In this document: one piece after another, positions 1-9,364 of the stretch
Position numbering within the stretch: the stretch's first letter is position 1
How the letters are laid out: the number at the start of each line of letters is the position of its first letter
From: Prorocentrum cordatum
Lineage: Eukaryota; Sar; Dinophyceae; Prorocentrales; Prorocentraceae
Length of the DNA stretch: 64,000 nucleotides
Reading direction: 5' to 3'
Assembly: GCA_963575745.1 (NCBI GenBank)
Contig: CAUYUJ010019259.1
Coordinates: 489,589-553,588, forward strand
Notes under the pieces: generated by a model
Told to the model about the DNA's origin: nothing
The model's database searches: none
What the model saw: the letters and a program-made list of their open reading frames with translations, nothing else
Made by a program: the position numbers and the translations under genes

Positions 1-16
1 TGCTCGCAGAGGTGGT

Positions 17-577
17 TTGAGCAGTGCAGGAGTGGCTCCCGTCCGCGATGAGGTCGAGCACACTTGCGGTGACGACGGGTGGATGATCTATGTCGGGCGC
101 GGCTCCAGCTCACTGCAGCTAGCTCCGTCAAAGTGGGGCAACTCGTTCCGCATTCGGGGCGGTCGGGACCAGAACCAGGCCTTCGAGCTGCTCGCAGAGC
201 ACCTGGAGAAGTCGCCCGACCTCCTGGCCGATTTGTCTTCACTGAGCGGCGCTCGGCTGTGTTGTCACTGCAAGGAACGCTTCAACGATGTCCTGATCGC
301 GAAGTGGTTGGAGCGCTTCAACGCGCCGTCCCCCTGGAGGGCCTGGCAGGTGTACATCTTTGACTTGGAAGTGCTGGAGATCATCAACTGGTGGCGCGCC
401 AAGGCCCTTCAGGAGACGGGAATCAGCGAGGCGGTCGATTTAGCCCGTCGGAGGTATGAGTATTTCAGCGTGCCGAGGAGTGAGAACCAGGCCGTCATCC
501 GCGAGACAACGACGCAGTCCCTCAGGGAGGCGATCGATGGGGATCGGGGCACCATCGGGCGCCCGCAGAATTCGTGA
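17..577 (+). pseudogene. DUF4326-like ORF of the retroelement, 5' partial
   Basis: The open frame has no convincing start; the first in-frame ATG is at 83, so it is probably open to the left. The translation reads YVGRGSSS, then SKWGNSFRI, then an acidic/amphipathic helix, then LSGARLCCHCKERFNDVLIA. This is the layout of DUF4326: an N-terminal YVGR-type strand, the (W)GNPF motif (here WGNSF), and a C-terminal L-x-G-x-x-L-x-C-x-C motif followed by a DVL helix. The domain's biochemical role is unknown. It occurs in phages, bacteria and, to my knowledge, in dinoflagellate retroelement-like proteins. The stop overlaps the next open frame by a few bases, so this was probably one polyprotein. Confidence 0.65.
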
Positions 578-1173
578 GACGGCTGATCTCCCTCACCCTG
601 GCCACCTTGCAACGGCCCACAGTGACTCAGAAGTGGATGCAGATCCTGGCAGGCCGCTGGGCTCGGTGCCTTTTGTTGAGGCGCGAGGCGATGATGTGCG
701 TCACTCACCTGTGGCGACTCTTGGTGACGATGCGTGGCGATGCGAAGCTGCCACGTGGAGTGCGCGAGGAGCTGGTGTCGGCCTTGACGTTGCTCCATTC
801 GCTTCGCTGCGACCTGCGGGTGCCAATCAGCGGGTTGGTGACGGTCTCGGATGCCAGTAGGCAGCATGGCGCCGTGTGTCGAGCTGTTCGCCTTCGACAT
901 GATGGAGTGACCGCTGCGAGAGCGGCCAGCAGAAGGCTGGTGACTGACTTCCGCGACGAGGTGGTGCTCCTGTCCTTGCTCGACGGCATCGGTGGGGCTC
1001 GCCGCGCCCTGGACCTTCTAGGGCTCACTCCCGCGCTGTTCTTATCCGCCGAGATCGACACCGAGGCGAAGCGGGTGACCAAGTATGCGTGGCCCGACGT
1101 ACTGGAATCGGCGAGGTCTGATCCTTTGGGGTCGCCGAGGGGGTGGCCATCCGTGAATGAGTTCCGTGTGTGA
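574..1173 (+). pseudogene. Retroelement RNase H-like region and first part of a C5 cytosine methyltransferase
   Basis: The frame first reads LQRPTVTQKWMQILAGRWAR and then VTVSDASRQHGAVCRA. The aspartate of SDAS (codon 850-852) followed by small residues and GAVC resembles the first strand of an RNase H fold. From about 955 it reads VVLLSLLDGIGGARRALDLL with DGIGG at 982-996, which matches motif I (the AdoMet-binding F/DGIGG) of C5 methyltransferases, and the next strand LSAEIDTEAK fits motif II. The frame is lost after YAWPDV (about 1110), where the rest of the enzyme continues in other frames. The copy has probably been inactive for a long time. Confidence 0.65.
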
Positions 1174-1800
1174 GGTGGATATTTGTGGTGGCCAATAGCC
1201 CTTGCAGCGACCTGGCCCGCATCAATGTCAAGTGTGCTGGTCTTCAAGGGAAGCGTTCACGCTGTTTTACGAGTTAGACCGCAATGTGTCCTTGCTACGC
1301 GAGACGCTGGGTGACTTCTGCACGATCTTCTCCTAGGCTGAGAACGTGGCCTCGATGGATTCGATACCGCGACAGTTGTTGTCACAATCCTTGGGATGCG
1401 AACCTGTGCTTATCTCAGCAGGTGATGTCACACGCTGTCAGCGTGGCCGTCTGTGGTGGATGAAGGAGGAGCTGTTGACGTCGCAGCAGGGCGGGACGTA
1501 CTTCATGGACACGGTGAAGCACGTCGTACTCCCTGATGAGCCTGGACCAGTTGAACATTGGCTGGCCGTGAGCTTCAGTGGCAGGATGACCTCCAGAGGG
1601 ACTGCCGCCTGTCCACTTTTCTGCGACGTGTTTTTCGTCGTACTCCAGGTCAGTTCCCCGCAGGACTCGACAGATGTGCAGGTCATGAACTCGAACGTTG
1701 GCGCGAGTTCATCTACCGCTACGCGCCCCTTTTTCAGGACGGCGACTGCAGCAGGCTATCTGTCCAAGATCCCCTCCGTCAGGCAGATGCGTGAGACTGG
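1174..1800 (+). pseudogene. C5 cytosine methyltransferase, catalytic part, frame-broken
   Basis: Three catalytic-domain signatures appear in order but in different frames. ANSPCSDLARIN (PC at 1200-1205) corresponds to motif IV, with the catalytic cysteine codon at 1203-1205 but the usual Gln after it replaced by Ser. ENVASMD (ENV at 1340-1348) corresponds to motif VI. CQRGRLWW (about 1435-1460) corresponds to the Q-x-R-x-R motif VIII. Stops separate the first two. Downstream, the frame near 1558-1790 (WQDDLQRDCRLSTFLRRVFR) resembles the target-recognition side of retroelement methyltransferases. Identification rests on motif order and spacing. Confidence 0.65.
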
Positions 1801-1869
1801 AGGTGGTGCCACCGTCGCCGTCGCCACCGTCAGCACAGACCAGGTCGTTTCCCTGCGGCCCCGGCGACC

Positions 1870-2400
1870 AGTCATTGTGGCGCGCTGGATGCGCGGCACT
1901 GCTGGCACTCGGGTTTGCGGCCTTCTCGCAGACCACCGAAACGCTGACCTTAAGACGCTGGCAGGTTGCCATCGACGAGGCTCACGCCAGACTCGTTGTA
2001 GCGTTGCAAATCGCAAAAAGTGGGCTGCGGCTTCATCGACAGGAGTCGATCGTGATTGAGGTTACCTCGGTGACACAGCTGCTATCATCTTGTTGCAACA
2101 TAATTCGTCAGACCAGCTGACCCTGTCTCTTCGATTGAAGATTTCAGACGTGTGTTCGAGCAGCTGTGTGCTGCCATCAATTGCCAGCAGTTTCAAATCA
2201 AGCCATACAGTTTAACAAGAGGGGGCCACATCGTTCTTTTGCCGCACCCGTAACATGCCTGCCACTCTAGAGAGAAGCCTTGGCAGGACACGGCGGCGGC
2301 TCGCATATCTCTTACAGAAGGCCAGCAGGCTCTCTCGGACCTGCGCGTTCCGCAGTCGACCCTCGATCGGTAGGGTTTTCTTGGAAGCCTGCTGGCCTAC
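1870..2400 (+). pseudogene. Tyrosine recombinase (phage-integrase fold), frame-broken and cut by the gap
   Basis: The translation near 1885-2060 reads LLALGFAAFSQTTETLTLRR then VVALQIAKSGLRLHRQESIV. This matches the helix that normally carries the first catalytic Arg, followed by the beta-hairpin lysine (AKSGLR). In this copy the Arg position looks like Gln/Thr. After a frame change comes KPYSLTRGGH (2200-2230), equivalent to the box that normally carries the second catalytic Arg, and after another change RTRNMPATLERSLGRTRRR. The terminal Tyr is not visible before the N gap. The placement after a methyltransferase supports a DIRS-like element. Confidence 0.55.
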
Positions 2401-2406
2401 AATGTG

Positions 2407-2506
2407 NNNNNNNNNNNNNNNNNNNNNNNNNNNNNNNNNNNNNNNNNNNNNNNNNNNNNNNNNNNNNNNNNNNNNNNNNNNNNNNNNNNNNNNNNNNNNN
2501 NNNNNN
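2407..2506. other. Assembly gap, exactly 100 N
   Basis: A run of exactly 100 undetermined bases, the usual placeholder for a gap of unknown size. It removes the 3' end of the retroelement. Sequence on the two sides need not be adjacent in the genome. Confidence 0.99.
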
Positions 2507-2940
2507 CTAGTTTGTGGCAGCCCTGGGGGCGCTGGGACTTAGCAGACTTCGAGACTGCCGAAACGGTGGCTCGAGCGCCTGCATTGGTCCCGAATGAAGC
2601 CCCTAATTCTGGTCACCGAACTGTCTAAGGCGCTGGTCGTCGGTCGAATTATGGTATATCGTATTAGAGGCTCCACGGATCGTTGAGAGGATTCTGAGGT
2701 GCGCCTACTTTCTGCGGAGGAAGCCAGCCAGAGCAACGCCCCTACGGGTAGAAGCCGACGGACGCTTGGAGGGGGGCGACGGTGTAAACCAGAGCCCACA
2801 CGGGAGGAGGCCCACCTGCATGAATCTCAACGCGGTAGCACGGGGCGTACCATTGTGGGCCCAGGCCAGAGGGCCCAGGGCAGTTTGAAGCGAGTCGCGG
2901 CCGCGGGATCGGAAGCTGGTCTGGGGGTAGTGTAGCTGGC
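2507..2940. other. Unannotated spacer
   Basis: No open frame here shows a recognisable domain. GC content is high and no obvious repeat or inverted repeat is present. The right end leads into the HEAT-repeat fragment. Confidence 0.4.
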
Positions 2941-3330
2941 TTGCCAGGTGTGGCAGTGGACGTGACCCGACCCCTCCGACCCGCCCGTTTCCCCTCGGTG
3001 ACGGTCTCGGTCGGCCATGCAGAGGGGCAGCTGGAAGACCACGCGGGACTCGTCCGCCAGCTTGCCGTGGAGGCTTTGGGCGCCATCTCGCAGCCCGGCG
3101 AGGAGATGGCAGTCGCCGCTCTGGTAGCCAGGCTGCAGGACCACGACTACTCGGTCCGCAAGGCAGCCATCAGGGTCCTGGGCGAGGTTGTCGCTCCCGA
3201 CCACCAGGGCGTTGTGGTTGCAGCTGTTGGTCTGCTCGGACATCTCGGGAACTACCAGCAGCACCCTGACGCTGACTCATGTTGGCGCACAGGCTACTCT
3301 GGATGGGACAGTAATCGCCCCCCCCGTTAA
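2941..3330 (+). pseudogene. HEAT-repeat protein fragment
   Basis: The core at about 3025-3260 reads VRQLAVEALGAISQPGEE, then VAALVARLQDHDYSVRKAAI, then VLGEVVAPDHQGVV. This is the heptad-like pattern of paired HEAT/PBS-type helices, about 30-35 residues per repeat, with the typical D-x-D-x-x-V-R turn. Such repeats form protein-protein interaction solenoids. The fragment starts just after CATGCAG (3017-3023), which could be a 3' splice site, and similarity ends near 3260 before the frame runs into unrelated sequence. It is most likely one exon or a dispersed fragment of a larger gene. No start codon or partner exon could be identified. Confidence 0.5.
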
Positions 3331-3375
3331 ATTCGCTGGGGAGGTTGGGCACGTCCTGTCGGCACGGGAGAGGGG

Positions 3376-3500
3376 GGTTGGAGGAGGAGGGGGAGGAGGA
3401 GGAGGAGGAGGAGGATTGAATGTAATTCTATGGAAGCTTGCATTCGGCAAGGGGCGGGTTTCTCCTGGCTGTTAACGGCCATTACCGGCTATCACTGGCT
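3376..3500. repeat. GGA microsatellite followed by GGCCATTACCGGC motif
   Basis: A short (GGA)n run at about 3380-3415 is followed 60 bp later by AACGGCCATTACCGGC (about 3475-3490). The reverse complement of this motif recurs next to two other GGA tracts, at 9085-9230 and 15195-15225. Confidence 0.7.
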
Positions 3501-3539
3501 CGTCTTCCGCACAGCATGTGAATTCTGTGCGGCCTTGCA

Positions 3540-3930
3540 GTAAAATTGTCGCCGCTTTCGCGGGCTGTTGGGAGGTCTAGCATAGCGTGGGTCCGAGCGC
3601 GCAAATCCAAGTTAGACTCGGACATTCCATGGGGGATGAGGGTTGCGAGACCGTCGCCACTTCCGCGGGCTGCCTGTGTGTCCGGCATCGCGCGGACCTG
3701 CGCAGATATACAGTAAACCTAGCCATCCCTCGGGGGGGTGGGACATTGCAACTCCTGCAATATGCAATATTTGTGTGCTGTTTGGGGTGGAGCAACGCGC
3801 GGGCCTACGCAAATCTAGATTAGACTTCGCTGCCCCCCTGGTCGCCAATTCCGCGGGCTGCTTTTGTGCAGGTCTCAATGAGACCTCGCCGTCCCCTGGG
3901 GGGCTGCCAGCAACGAAATGTTTGACGCTT
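3540..3930. repeat. Three diverged copies of a ~115-190 bp repeat
   Basis: Copies begin with GTCGCCGCTTTCGCGGGCTG (3549), GTCGCCACTTCCGCGGGCTG (3652) and GTCGCCAATTCCGCGGGCTG (3840). Copies also share a GCGCGCAAATCCAAGTTAGA-like segment, seen near 3598 and, as CTACGCAAATCTAGATTAGA, near 3809. Open frames across this segment look like chance. Confidence 0.65.
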
Positions 3931-4019
3931 CGCGTATCCCCACCAGCCCATCCAGAAACGATCGGAGGCTGCCTGGAGGCCTCTTGCAGGCTATCGTGGG
4001 CCATGTTCGGCTAGAGGCT

Positions 4020-4320
4020 GTCGGAGGTTATTTAGCTTAAGGCATGTTCGGCTATATTGGGCCATATTGAGGCTGTCTTGAGGCCTCTTAGAGGTACGTC
4101 GGAAACTATATTGAGCCATGCTCGGCTATCTTGGGCCACCCTGAAAACCATATTGGGTTATTTGGGGCCCCCTTGAAGTCATCTTATGTTGAATGTGGAT
4201 GGGGGTGGGGTGGGTGGAGGGGTGGGTGGGTGGAAGGCGGGGTGTAGGGGGGTGGATGTGGGGCGGGGTGGAGGGGGGCGGAGGGGCGGGCGGGGTGGGC
4301 GGAGGGATGGACTGCGTGTG
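4020..4320. repeat. Degenerate TATATTGGGCC repeat followed by a G-rich tract
   Basis: From 4020 to 4190 short motifs of the type GGCTATATTGGGCCATATTG recur with variations. From 4196 to 4310 the strand is a run of GGGTGG, GGGGTG and GGGCGG words with many runs of three or more Gs, so G-quadruplexes are possible. No gene is supported here. Confidence 0.65.
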
Positions 4321-4507
4321 TGAGTGTGTGTATGCGTGTGGGGTGTATAAGTATCCGCGGCTCCTCCCGCCCAGGCCCAGGGAGAGGGGGCAGGGGGAGA
4401 GGTAAACTTCACACCGAGGGGAAAGGAGGGGTTGGGGAAGAGAGAGGACATACGTTTTTTAAGCTACAACGCTCCGAGGGCTGGTCGGCCCCGTCGTCGA
4501 AGCGTCC

Positions 4508-4528
4508 ACGTTGCCATTTTAGATCAAG
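4508..4528 (+). other. Diverged spliced-leader relic upstream of the 4571 gene
   Basis: The 21 bases ACGTTGCCATTTTAG...TCAAG match the last 21 bases of the dinoflagellate spliced leader at 17 positions without gaps. The relic is 42 nt before the ATG at 4571, where the 5' end of a trans-spliced mRNA would lie. No GT donor follows, so it is not an SL RNA gene. Confidence 0.6.
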
Positions 4529-4570
4529 GCTTCGCGATTGGCAGACATAGAGGTGTAGCTTGGAGAACGC

Positions 4571-7500
4571 ATGGCTGGCTTTCGCCCAGTCCAATCGCTC
4601 TTGGCTGCTGTAGAACAGTTCGAATTTTCTGTTGCGAAGGCTGGGAAGGCTGACGTGTATGGGGGGACCCTTCAAGCGCTGCAGGACGTCCGGCAGCGCA
4701 TAGATGAGGAGCATGACGGAGACAACAGACCACTGAAGCGGTGCAAAACGAAAGAAGAAGTAACTGAGCATCGTTCGCTGACGAAAAAGATTTCTTATTT
4801 GGAGAAGACGCGCGACGAAGCGCAAGCCCAGTTGGAGCAGCTTCGAGGGAAGAAGCTCGGTGGAGCCATGGACAATTTGTGGCATACGAGGGTTCTCCTT
4901 GCCAGTCCTACGACGTCTTTGAGGGAGCTGAAGGACTGGTGCAGATGTCTCACGGTTGACGGCAGCAGCCCGATATCGCACACTCAAATAGGCATTGTTC
5001 GTGCTGCCTGGGTTTGCCTTCTCCACAGGAGCTCCGGAAGGAGGAAGTGAAGGCAAGTGTTGCGGCGGCCCCAATGTGCCGTGGACGGCAGACATCACCC
5101 GTGTATGTGAGACATTTGCACGACGGGGCAATGATGCAGTTTAAGAGTTACAGCGAAGTCCCTACGGTCATGGCGCAGCATTTTTCAGGTTCCAGTATGA
5201 CGTCCAGCCGCGGGCGTTACTCGTCCGTTCAGAACAATCTGGTGCACGTGTCGGTGGGGTCAAGTTTGCAGCATCAAAAGATGACGTGGCTGCGGGACCT
5301 GCAGGCTGTGACATGTAAAGATGGGGACACGCTTGCCACGGCGCTGATTGAAGCCATTGCGGGCGTCATGAAGGCATGCATCGGTGCTCTTACTGAGCAT
5401 CCAGGCCGCCCAACCAGGGTGCGCCTCATACATTTGCTTGTCGGGGACGGTATCAATACGAATGAGTACGCAGCGAAAGTCATGCTCAACTACTTCAGGT
5501 CCCTCCCATCAGACGCCGTGCCTGTATCATATCATTTGTTGTTGTGGAAATGCAGCTCGCACAAAGTGAACTTGGTGATTCAAACCACTATTGTGGGCAA
5601 ACTGGTGCCCAAGCCTGTTGACCAAGATGCCCTCTGTTGCAATTGCAGTCGACTGTACAAGTACCTGATGCCGTCGTACATGACGGACTTCGAGGCGTCT
5701 CTAAGGCAGTACCTCGTCGAGAAGGTCAGGCTACAGCACGCGGAGCCAGGCTTCGACGCGCAGGCCGGGGAAACCAGGCTCGCCCAGCTTGCTGGCTTGT
5801 ACGGGCAATTCGTGTTGCCCCCCGAGTTGCTCCAGATGTACAACGTGCAGATCGATTCCCCCGTGCACTTTTGTGAGGCAGGAACTGACCTTAAAGAAGT
5901 GAGAGGTCGCTTCTACGAGATTCTTTCAAAGCTCGCATTGTTCATCGACGAACGACCTGTGGTGACGAGGTTCTTCACCTTTTCAGCATGCTGCTGGGCT
6001 CTTTTACGAATGAAGTTGCTCAATCTACCAGAGGGTGTATTCAGCATGCATCTGAAGAAAACGCATACCGAGAACTCCAAGCGTCTCGCTGCTTTCCGCG
6101 ACTTCTACAAGTCTGTGGACACGTTGCCCCTTCTGATGGAAGTGGGCGTATGCTTGCGCTTAACGCATTTGGCCATGTCCCTGACGGCCCAGAAGGCGGA
6201 CGCGAGCAAGAACAGGGCGCCGCTTCTCGTTCGACTGGGGCGTGCGGAAGTGCAGAAACGCACGCAGGCATTGTTCATTGAGATTGCACCAAAGTTGATG
6301 GACGACCCGCGCCTTCCCGTGAACACGACCGTCAACCGCTTGGTTCTTACTTTTATGAGCATCTGTATTCGGTTCCACGAGTACTTGCGCTTTCCGACTA
6401 AGGGATTACAGATGACGAAAGACTACAATACTGAGTACTCGGACGAGGTTGTGCGTTTCCTACGCACGCCTGATCATGAATTGGATGTATACTTCAAGTC
6501 GTTGCGCGATGATGCTTGGAAGGCGGGCGGCCACGTCGAGTCCGACGCTGCGGCGTACATGATGGGCGACGAGGTTCAGAGTGAGCTCTTAGGTATCTGC
6601 ACGAACGGTGGCGGGTGCAGCTTGGAGGTAGAGCGCAAGCATGCCCTTGACAAGCAGTGCGGGACTGTGAAGACGAAGGGGCTGGCCACTGCGTCCGGCG
6701 ACACCATCCTGCGACAATTCCAGAGGGAGCAGCGCGAGCACGCTGGCAACGAGCTGAAAGTGCAGGCGCTGGAGAAGCGCGCTGCGAAAACCAATGCGCG
6801 ATCAATTGCCATTCAGCAGCGGCCAGACTTGTTCGCGCGTGGCCGCGGCGCCCTACATTGGGAGCAGAACATCAGCGATGCAGAGAGACGGAGCCAAACC
6901 AGCGTTGGGGACGAAACTGCTTTGAAGGCGTATCAAGAGGAACATGCAGAAGCCCTTCAGAGCGCCGTGAGAGACCGCCAACGGGAGGCCGCAGCTGCTC
7001 GCAAACTCTTGAGCGCGACTTTGCCGTGCAATAGCGCCGGATGGCTCGAGTGGCTCCACAACCCAGACAACGATCAACGTTTGCGGGAGTGGATCAAGAA
7101 AGCAGCTTCGGGATGCAGAAAGTCCGCGGGCGCTCGCGTCGCCGCCGCGGACGGCCTGTCCCCGGCGGCGCGCGTCCAGCCCTCGGCCAGGCCAGCGCAC
7201 GCGCCGCAGTGGGCGCATTTGAAATCGGGGCTGTATTGCTTCGAAACCGCCGCTGGTTCTCGCGCAGCTGCCTGCGTGCAAAGCATTGGCTATGAAGTCT
7301 GGGCGTGGCCGCTGCAGATAGGCCCTGCAGATTGCGAGCTCCATCTCAGGCTGGACGGCGAGCTTTGCAAGGCCATCAAACCGATAGTGGAATTCCTGGA
7401 TGTTGCTTTGGGCAGCGCTGCTGGCGAGGTAGTTGCGTTTCGGGTCGGGTGGGGCGTGTCTGGCTTCGGCGAGACTCGAGCCACTCTGCGTGTTCGCGCT

Positions 7501-8157
7501 GACGAGACCGAGCGAGTGGACCCGCCGCCCCCGCGGAAGCGCGGCGAGGCAGTGGCGGAACCAGATGCAGCCGACGAGGTGCACGAAGATATTTGCCCGC
7601 CTGACAGCGATCTCGAGTCTGTCTGCTCGGATGACGACGCGCTCGAGGACGAGGGCGGCGAGGCGGAGGAGTCAGCTGCTGAGTCCGACCACGAGGCGGG
7701 CTCCGACCTTGAGGAAGAAAAAGAGGCCGCCAAGTTGGCCAAAGCTGCTGCTGGAACTTTTGTCGTTTACAGCAATGGGTATTTTACGTTCGCGAACAAC
7801 CCAGGCTTTGGGTCGCCATTGAAGGTGCGAGTCGTGAAAACTTGGTGCAAAGAGGGCATGCTCGGCAAAAAGGATATGAGCAAAGCTTTGACACCTTCGG
7901 ACGTCGGAGCCTCAGTTGCTGAGCCTACGCGGGGCATCTGGGTGTTGAAAGCGCGGATGCTTCAGAAGGCAGAAACCAACGGTTTTTGCAACGGGCGGGC
8001 TTGTAGGAGGGCCCTTTTCGCAAAAGAACTGCGTGACCTTCGGGCGGAAATCGCCGCCGGCTGCGGCGGCGCGCCTGGGTCGTTGATGACCACGGGGAAC
8101 GATCGTGCGGATAAGCTTATTAGAGACACGGCTCCTGCGGCGCTCGTCCACCCGTGA
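4571..8157 (+). CDS. Large uncharacterised protein in two overlapping frames
   Basis: An ATG at 4571 opens a 159-codon frame whose product has a basic KRCK patch and a predicted coiled coil (SLTKKISYLEKTRDEAQAQL). The second frame runs to 8157 (about 1040 codons) and lacks its own ATG at the overlap; it is open from 4960. I infer one gene joined by an intron or a frame change. The sequence TTGCCTTCTCCACAG at 5014-5028 is a good pyrimidine tract plus AG acceptor for an intron ending at 5028. The long part has a Cys/His stretch (WKCSSHKVNLVI, near 5550) and a VERKHALDKQCGTVKTKGLA segment (near 6630). A very acidic Asp/Glu region follows (about 7555-7720) and then a C-terminal globular segment. 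WKCSSHKVNL weakly recalls the C-x-x-H-x-x-N-L strand of hAT transposases, but this is not enough to assign a family. Function unknown. Confidence 0.7.
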
Positions 8158-8359
8158 TGGCCTGCGCGCGTCGGAATATGAAAACAAGACTTGGCTTCGC
8201 GTAGCATACGAACAAAACAGGGTACAACATTACGAAACGTCACGAACAAGCACGACAGAGTACAAGTCGAAAGAATACGAAGCAGTACGACACAATGTGA
8301 CACAATACGATATCCATGTTGCCCTAGGCGGACCTCTGGGATCCGTATGAATGTATAGG
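8158..8359. other. Spacer after the 4571-8157 gene
   Basis: Contains a run rich in TACGA/CACAA words (about 8205-8320) and no recognisable gene. It may be the 3' untranslated region; no AATAAA signal is expected in dinoflagellates and none is seen. Confidence 0.4.
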
Positions 8360-8575
8360 AGGACGTTTTATTCTCGGCGGCCGACAGGCGCAACCTATGG
8401 CGCAACCAATCAGGGGGGCGTTTTTTTCTCGGCAGCCGAGGGCACAACGTATGGCGCAACCAATTAGGGGACGTTTTCTTCTCGGAGGCACAGGGCGCAA
8501 CCTATGGCGCAACCGATCGGAGGCCGTTTTCTTCTCGATTGCCGAGGGCGCAACCTATGGCGCAACCTATGGCTA
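8360..8575. repeat. Tandem repeat, four units of about 53 bp
   Basis: Four imperfect units start near 8360, 8415, 8467 and 8521. Each contains CGTTTTCTTCTCGG, then GCCGAGGGCGCAACC, then TATGGCGCAACC with small variations. Confidence 0.8.
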
Positions 8576-8649
8576 GAGGCTGCATGGGGCCCAGCTCCTC
8601 CCCGTGGGGCGGTGGTGGGGCCTCGAGGCCTTCACTGCATCGCTGGCTG

Positions 8650-9005
8650 GAGGGGGAGGAGGAGGAGGAGGAGGAGGAGGAGGAGGAGGAGGAGGAGGAG
8701 GAGGAGGAGGAGGCTCGAGGAGAGGAGGAGGAGGAGGAGGAGGACGACGACGAAGGGGGATGAGGCCGAAGAGGAGGAGCAGGAGGAAAGTGAGGAGGAG
8801 GAGGAGGAGGAGGAACGGAGGAGGAGGAGGAGGAGGAGGAGGAGGAGGAGGAGGAGGAGGAGGGGCTCGAGGAGAGGAGGAGGAGGAGGAGGAGGAGGAG
8901 GACGACGACGAAGAGGAGGAGGATGAGGCCGAAGAGGAGGAGCAGGAGGAAAGTGAGGAGGAGGAGGAGGAGGAACGGAGGAGGAGGAGGAGGAGGAGGA
9001 CAAGG
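8650..9005. repeat. GGA-rich satellite with a duplicated ~150 bp higher-order unit
   Basis: Long (GGA)n runs are interrupted by a segment with CTCGAGGAGAGGAGG, GACGACGACGAAG, GATGAGGCCGAAGAGG and AGCAGGAGGAAAGTGAGG. The whole segment occurs twice (from about 8713 and 8866). Frames here encode only poly-Glu, poly-Arg or poly-Gly and are not genes. Confidence 0.9.
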
Positions 9006-9084
9006 CCGAGGAGGACAGTATTCCTGACGCTTCGTGTGTTGCCAGCAGTCCAGCAAACCGGTCGCGGCCTTCACGGCATGGCTG

Positions 9085-9235
9085 GGAATCGCCGGCGATG
9101 GCCGGTAATGGCCGGTAATGGCCGGAGATAGCCAGTGATGGCCGGGAATAGCTATTCCTGGCCATCGCCGGCTATTCCCGGCCATTAGCGGCCATCGCTG
9201 GCTATTCCTGTCCCATTACTGGCTATACCTGTTCG
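9085..9235. repeat. GGCCGGTAAT short repeats in inverted arrangement
   Basis: About ten variants of GATGGCCGGTAATGGCC lie in direct order from 9085 to 9150. They are followed by the reverse-complement form (TTCCTGGCCATCGCCGGCTA, TATTCCCGGCCATTAGCGGC) to about 9230. The centre GGGAATAGCTATTCC (9152-9166) is a near-perfect palindrome, so the block can fold into a long hairpin. Confidence 0.8.
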
Positions 9236-9279
9236 ACGGTTGGCGACGGCTGGCGACGGCGGGCAGCGACGGCTGACGG

Positions 9280-9301
9280 CGGTAGCCATTTTGGCCCCAA
9301 G
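9280..9301 (+). other. Spliced-leader relic upstream of the 9365 gene
   Basis: GGTAGCCATTTTGGC followed by CCCAAG reproduces the leader with one substitution near the 5' end and a T to CC change before the terminal CAAG. It lies 63 nt before the ATG at 9365. Confidence 0.75.
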
Positions 9302-9364
9302 AGCAGACATACCATCCGAGTTTCTCTCTGAAGATTTTCACCGCAACAAACAACTGCTGTTGCT

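Larger units (their letters stand above)
1..2406 (+). mobile_element. Decayed tyrosine-recombinase (DIRS-like) retrotransposon carrying a cytosine methyltransferase
   Basis: Consecutive segments in shifting frames resemble, in order, a DUF4326 domain, an RNase H-like stretch, a C5 cytosine methyltransferase and a tyrosine recombinase. The order and the presence of a recombinase point to a DIRS-like element; retrotransposons that captured DNA methyltransferases are known in dinoflagellates (de Mendoza et al. 2018). No reverse transcriptase fingers or palm are visible, so the left end lies outside the window, and the right end is cut by an N gap at 2407. Frame changes and in-frame stops show the copy is dead. 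No terminal repeats can be seen. Confidence 0.7.

Noticed and set aside
4320-4380. TATA-like promoter (GTATAAGTATC at about 4345)
   Set aside because: Dinoflagellate genes generally lack a canonical TATA box, and an isolated match in a repeat region is not evidence.
5014-8157. hAT transposase
   Set aside because: Only one short C-x-x-H-x-x-N-L-like stretch; no convincing catalytic Asp/Glu context, dimerisation domain or flanking inverted repeats were seen.
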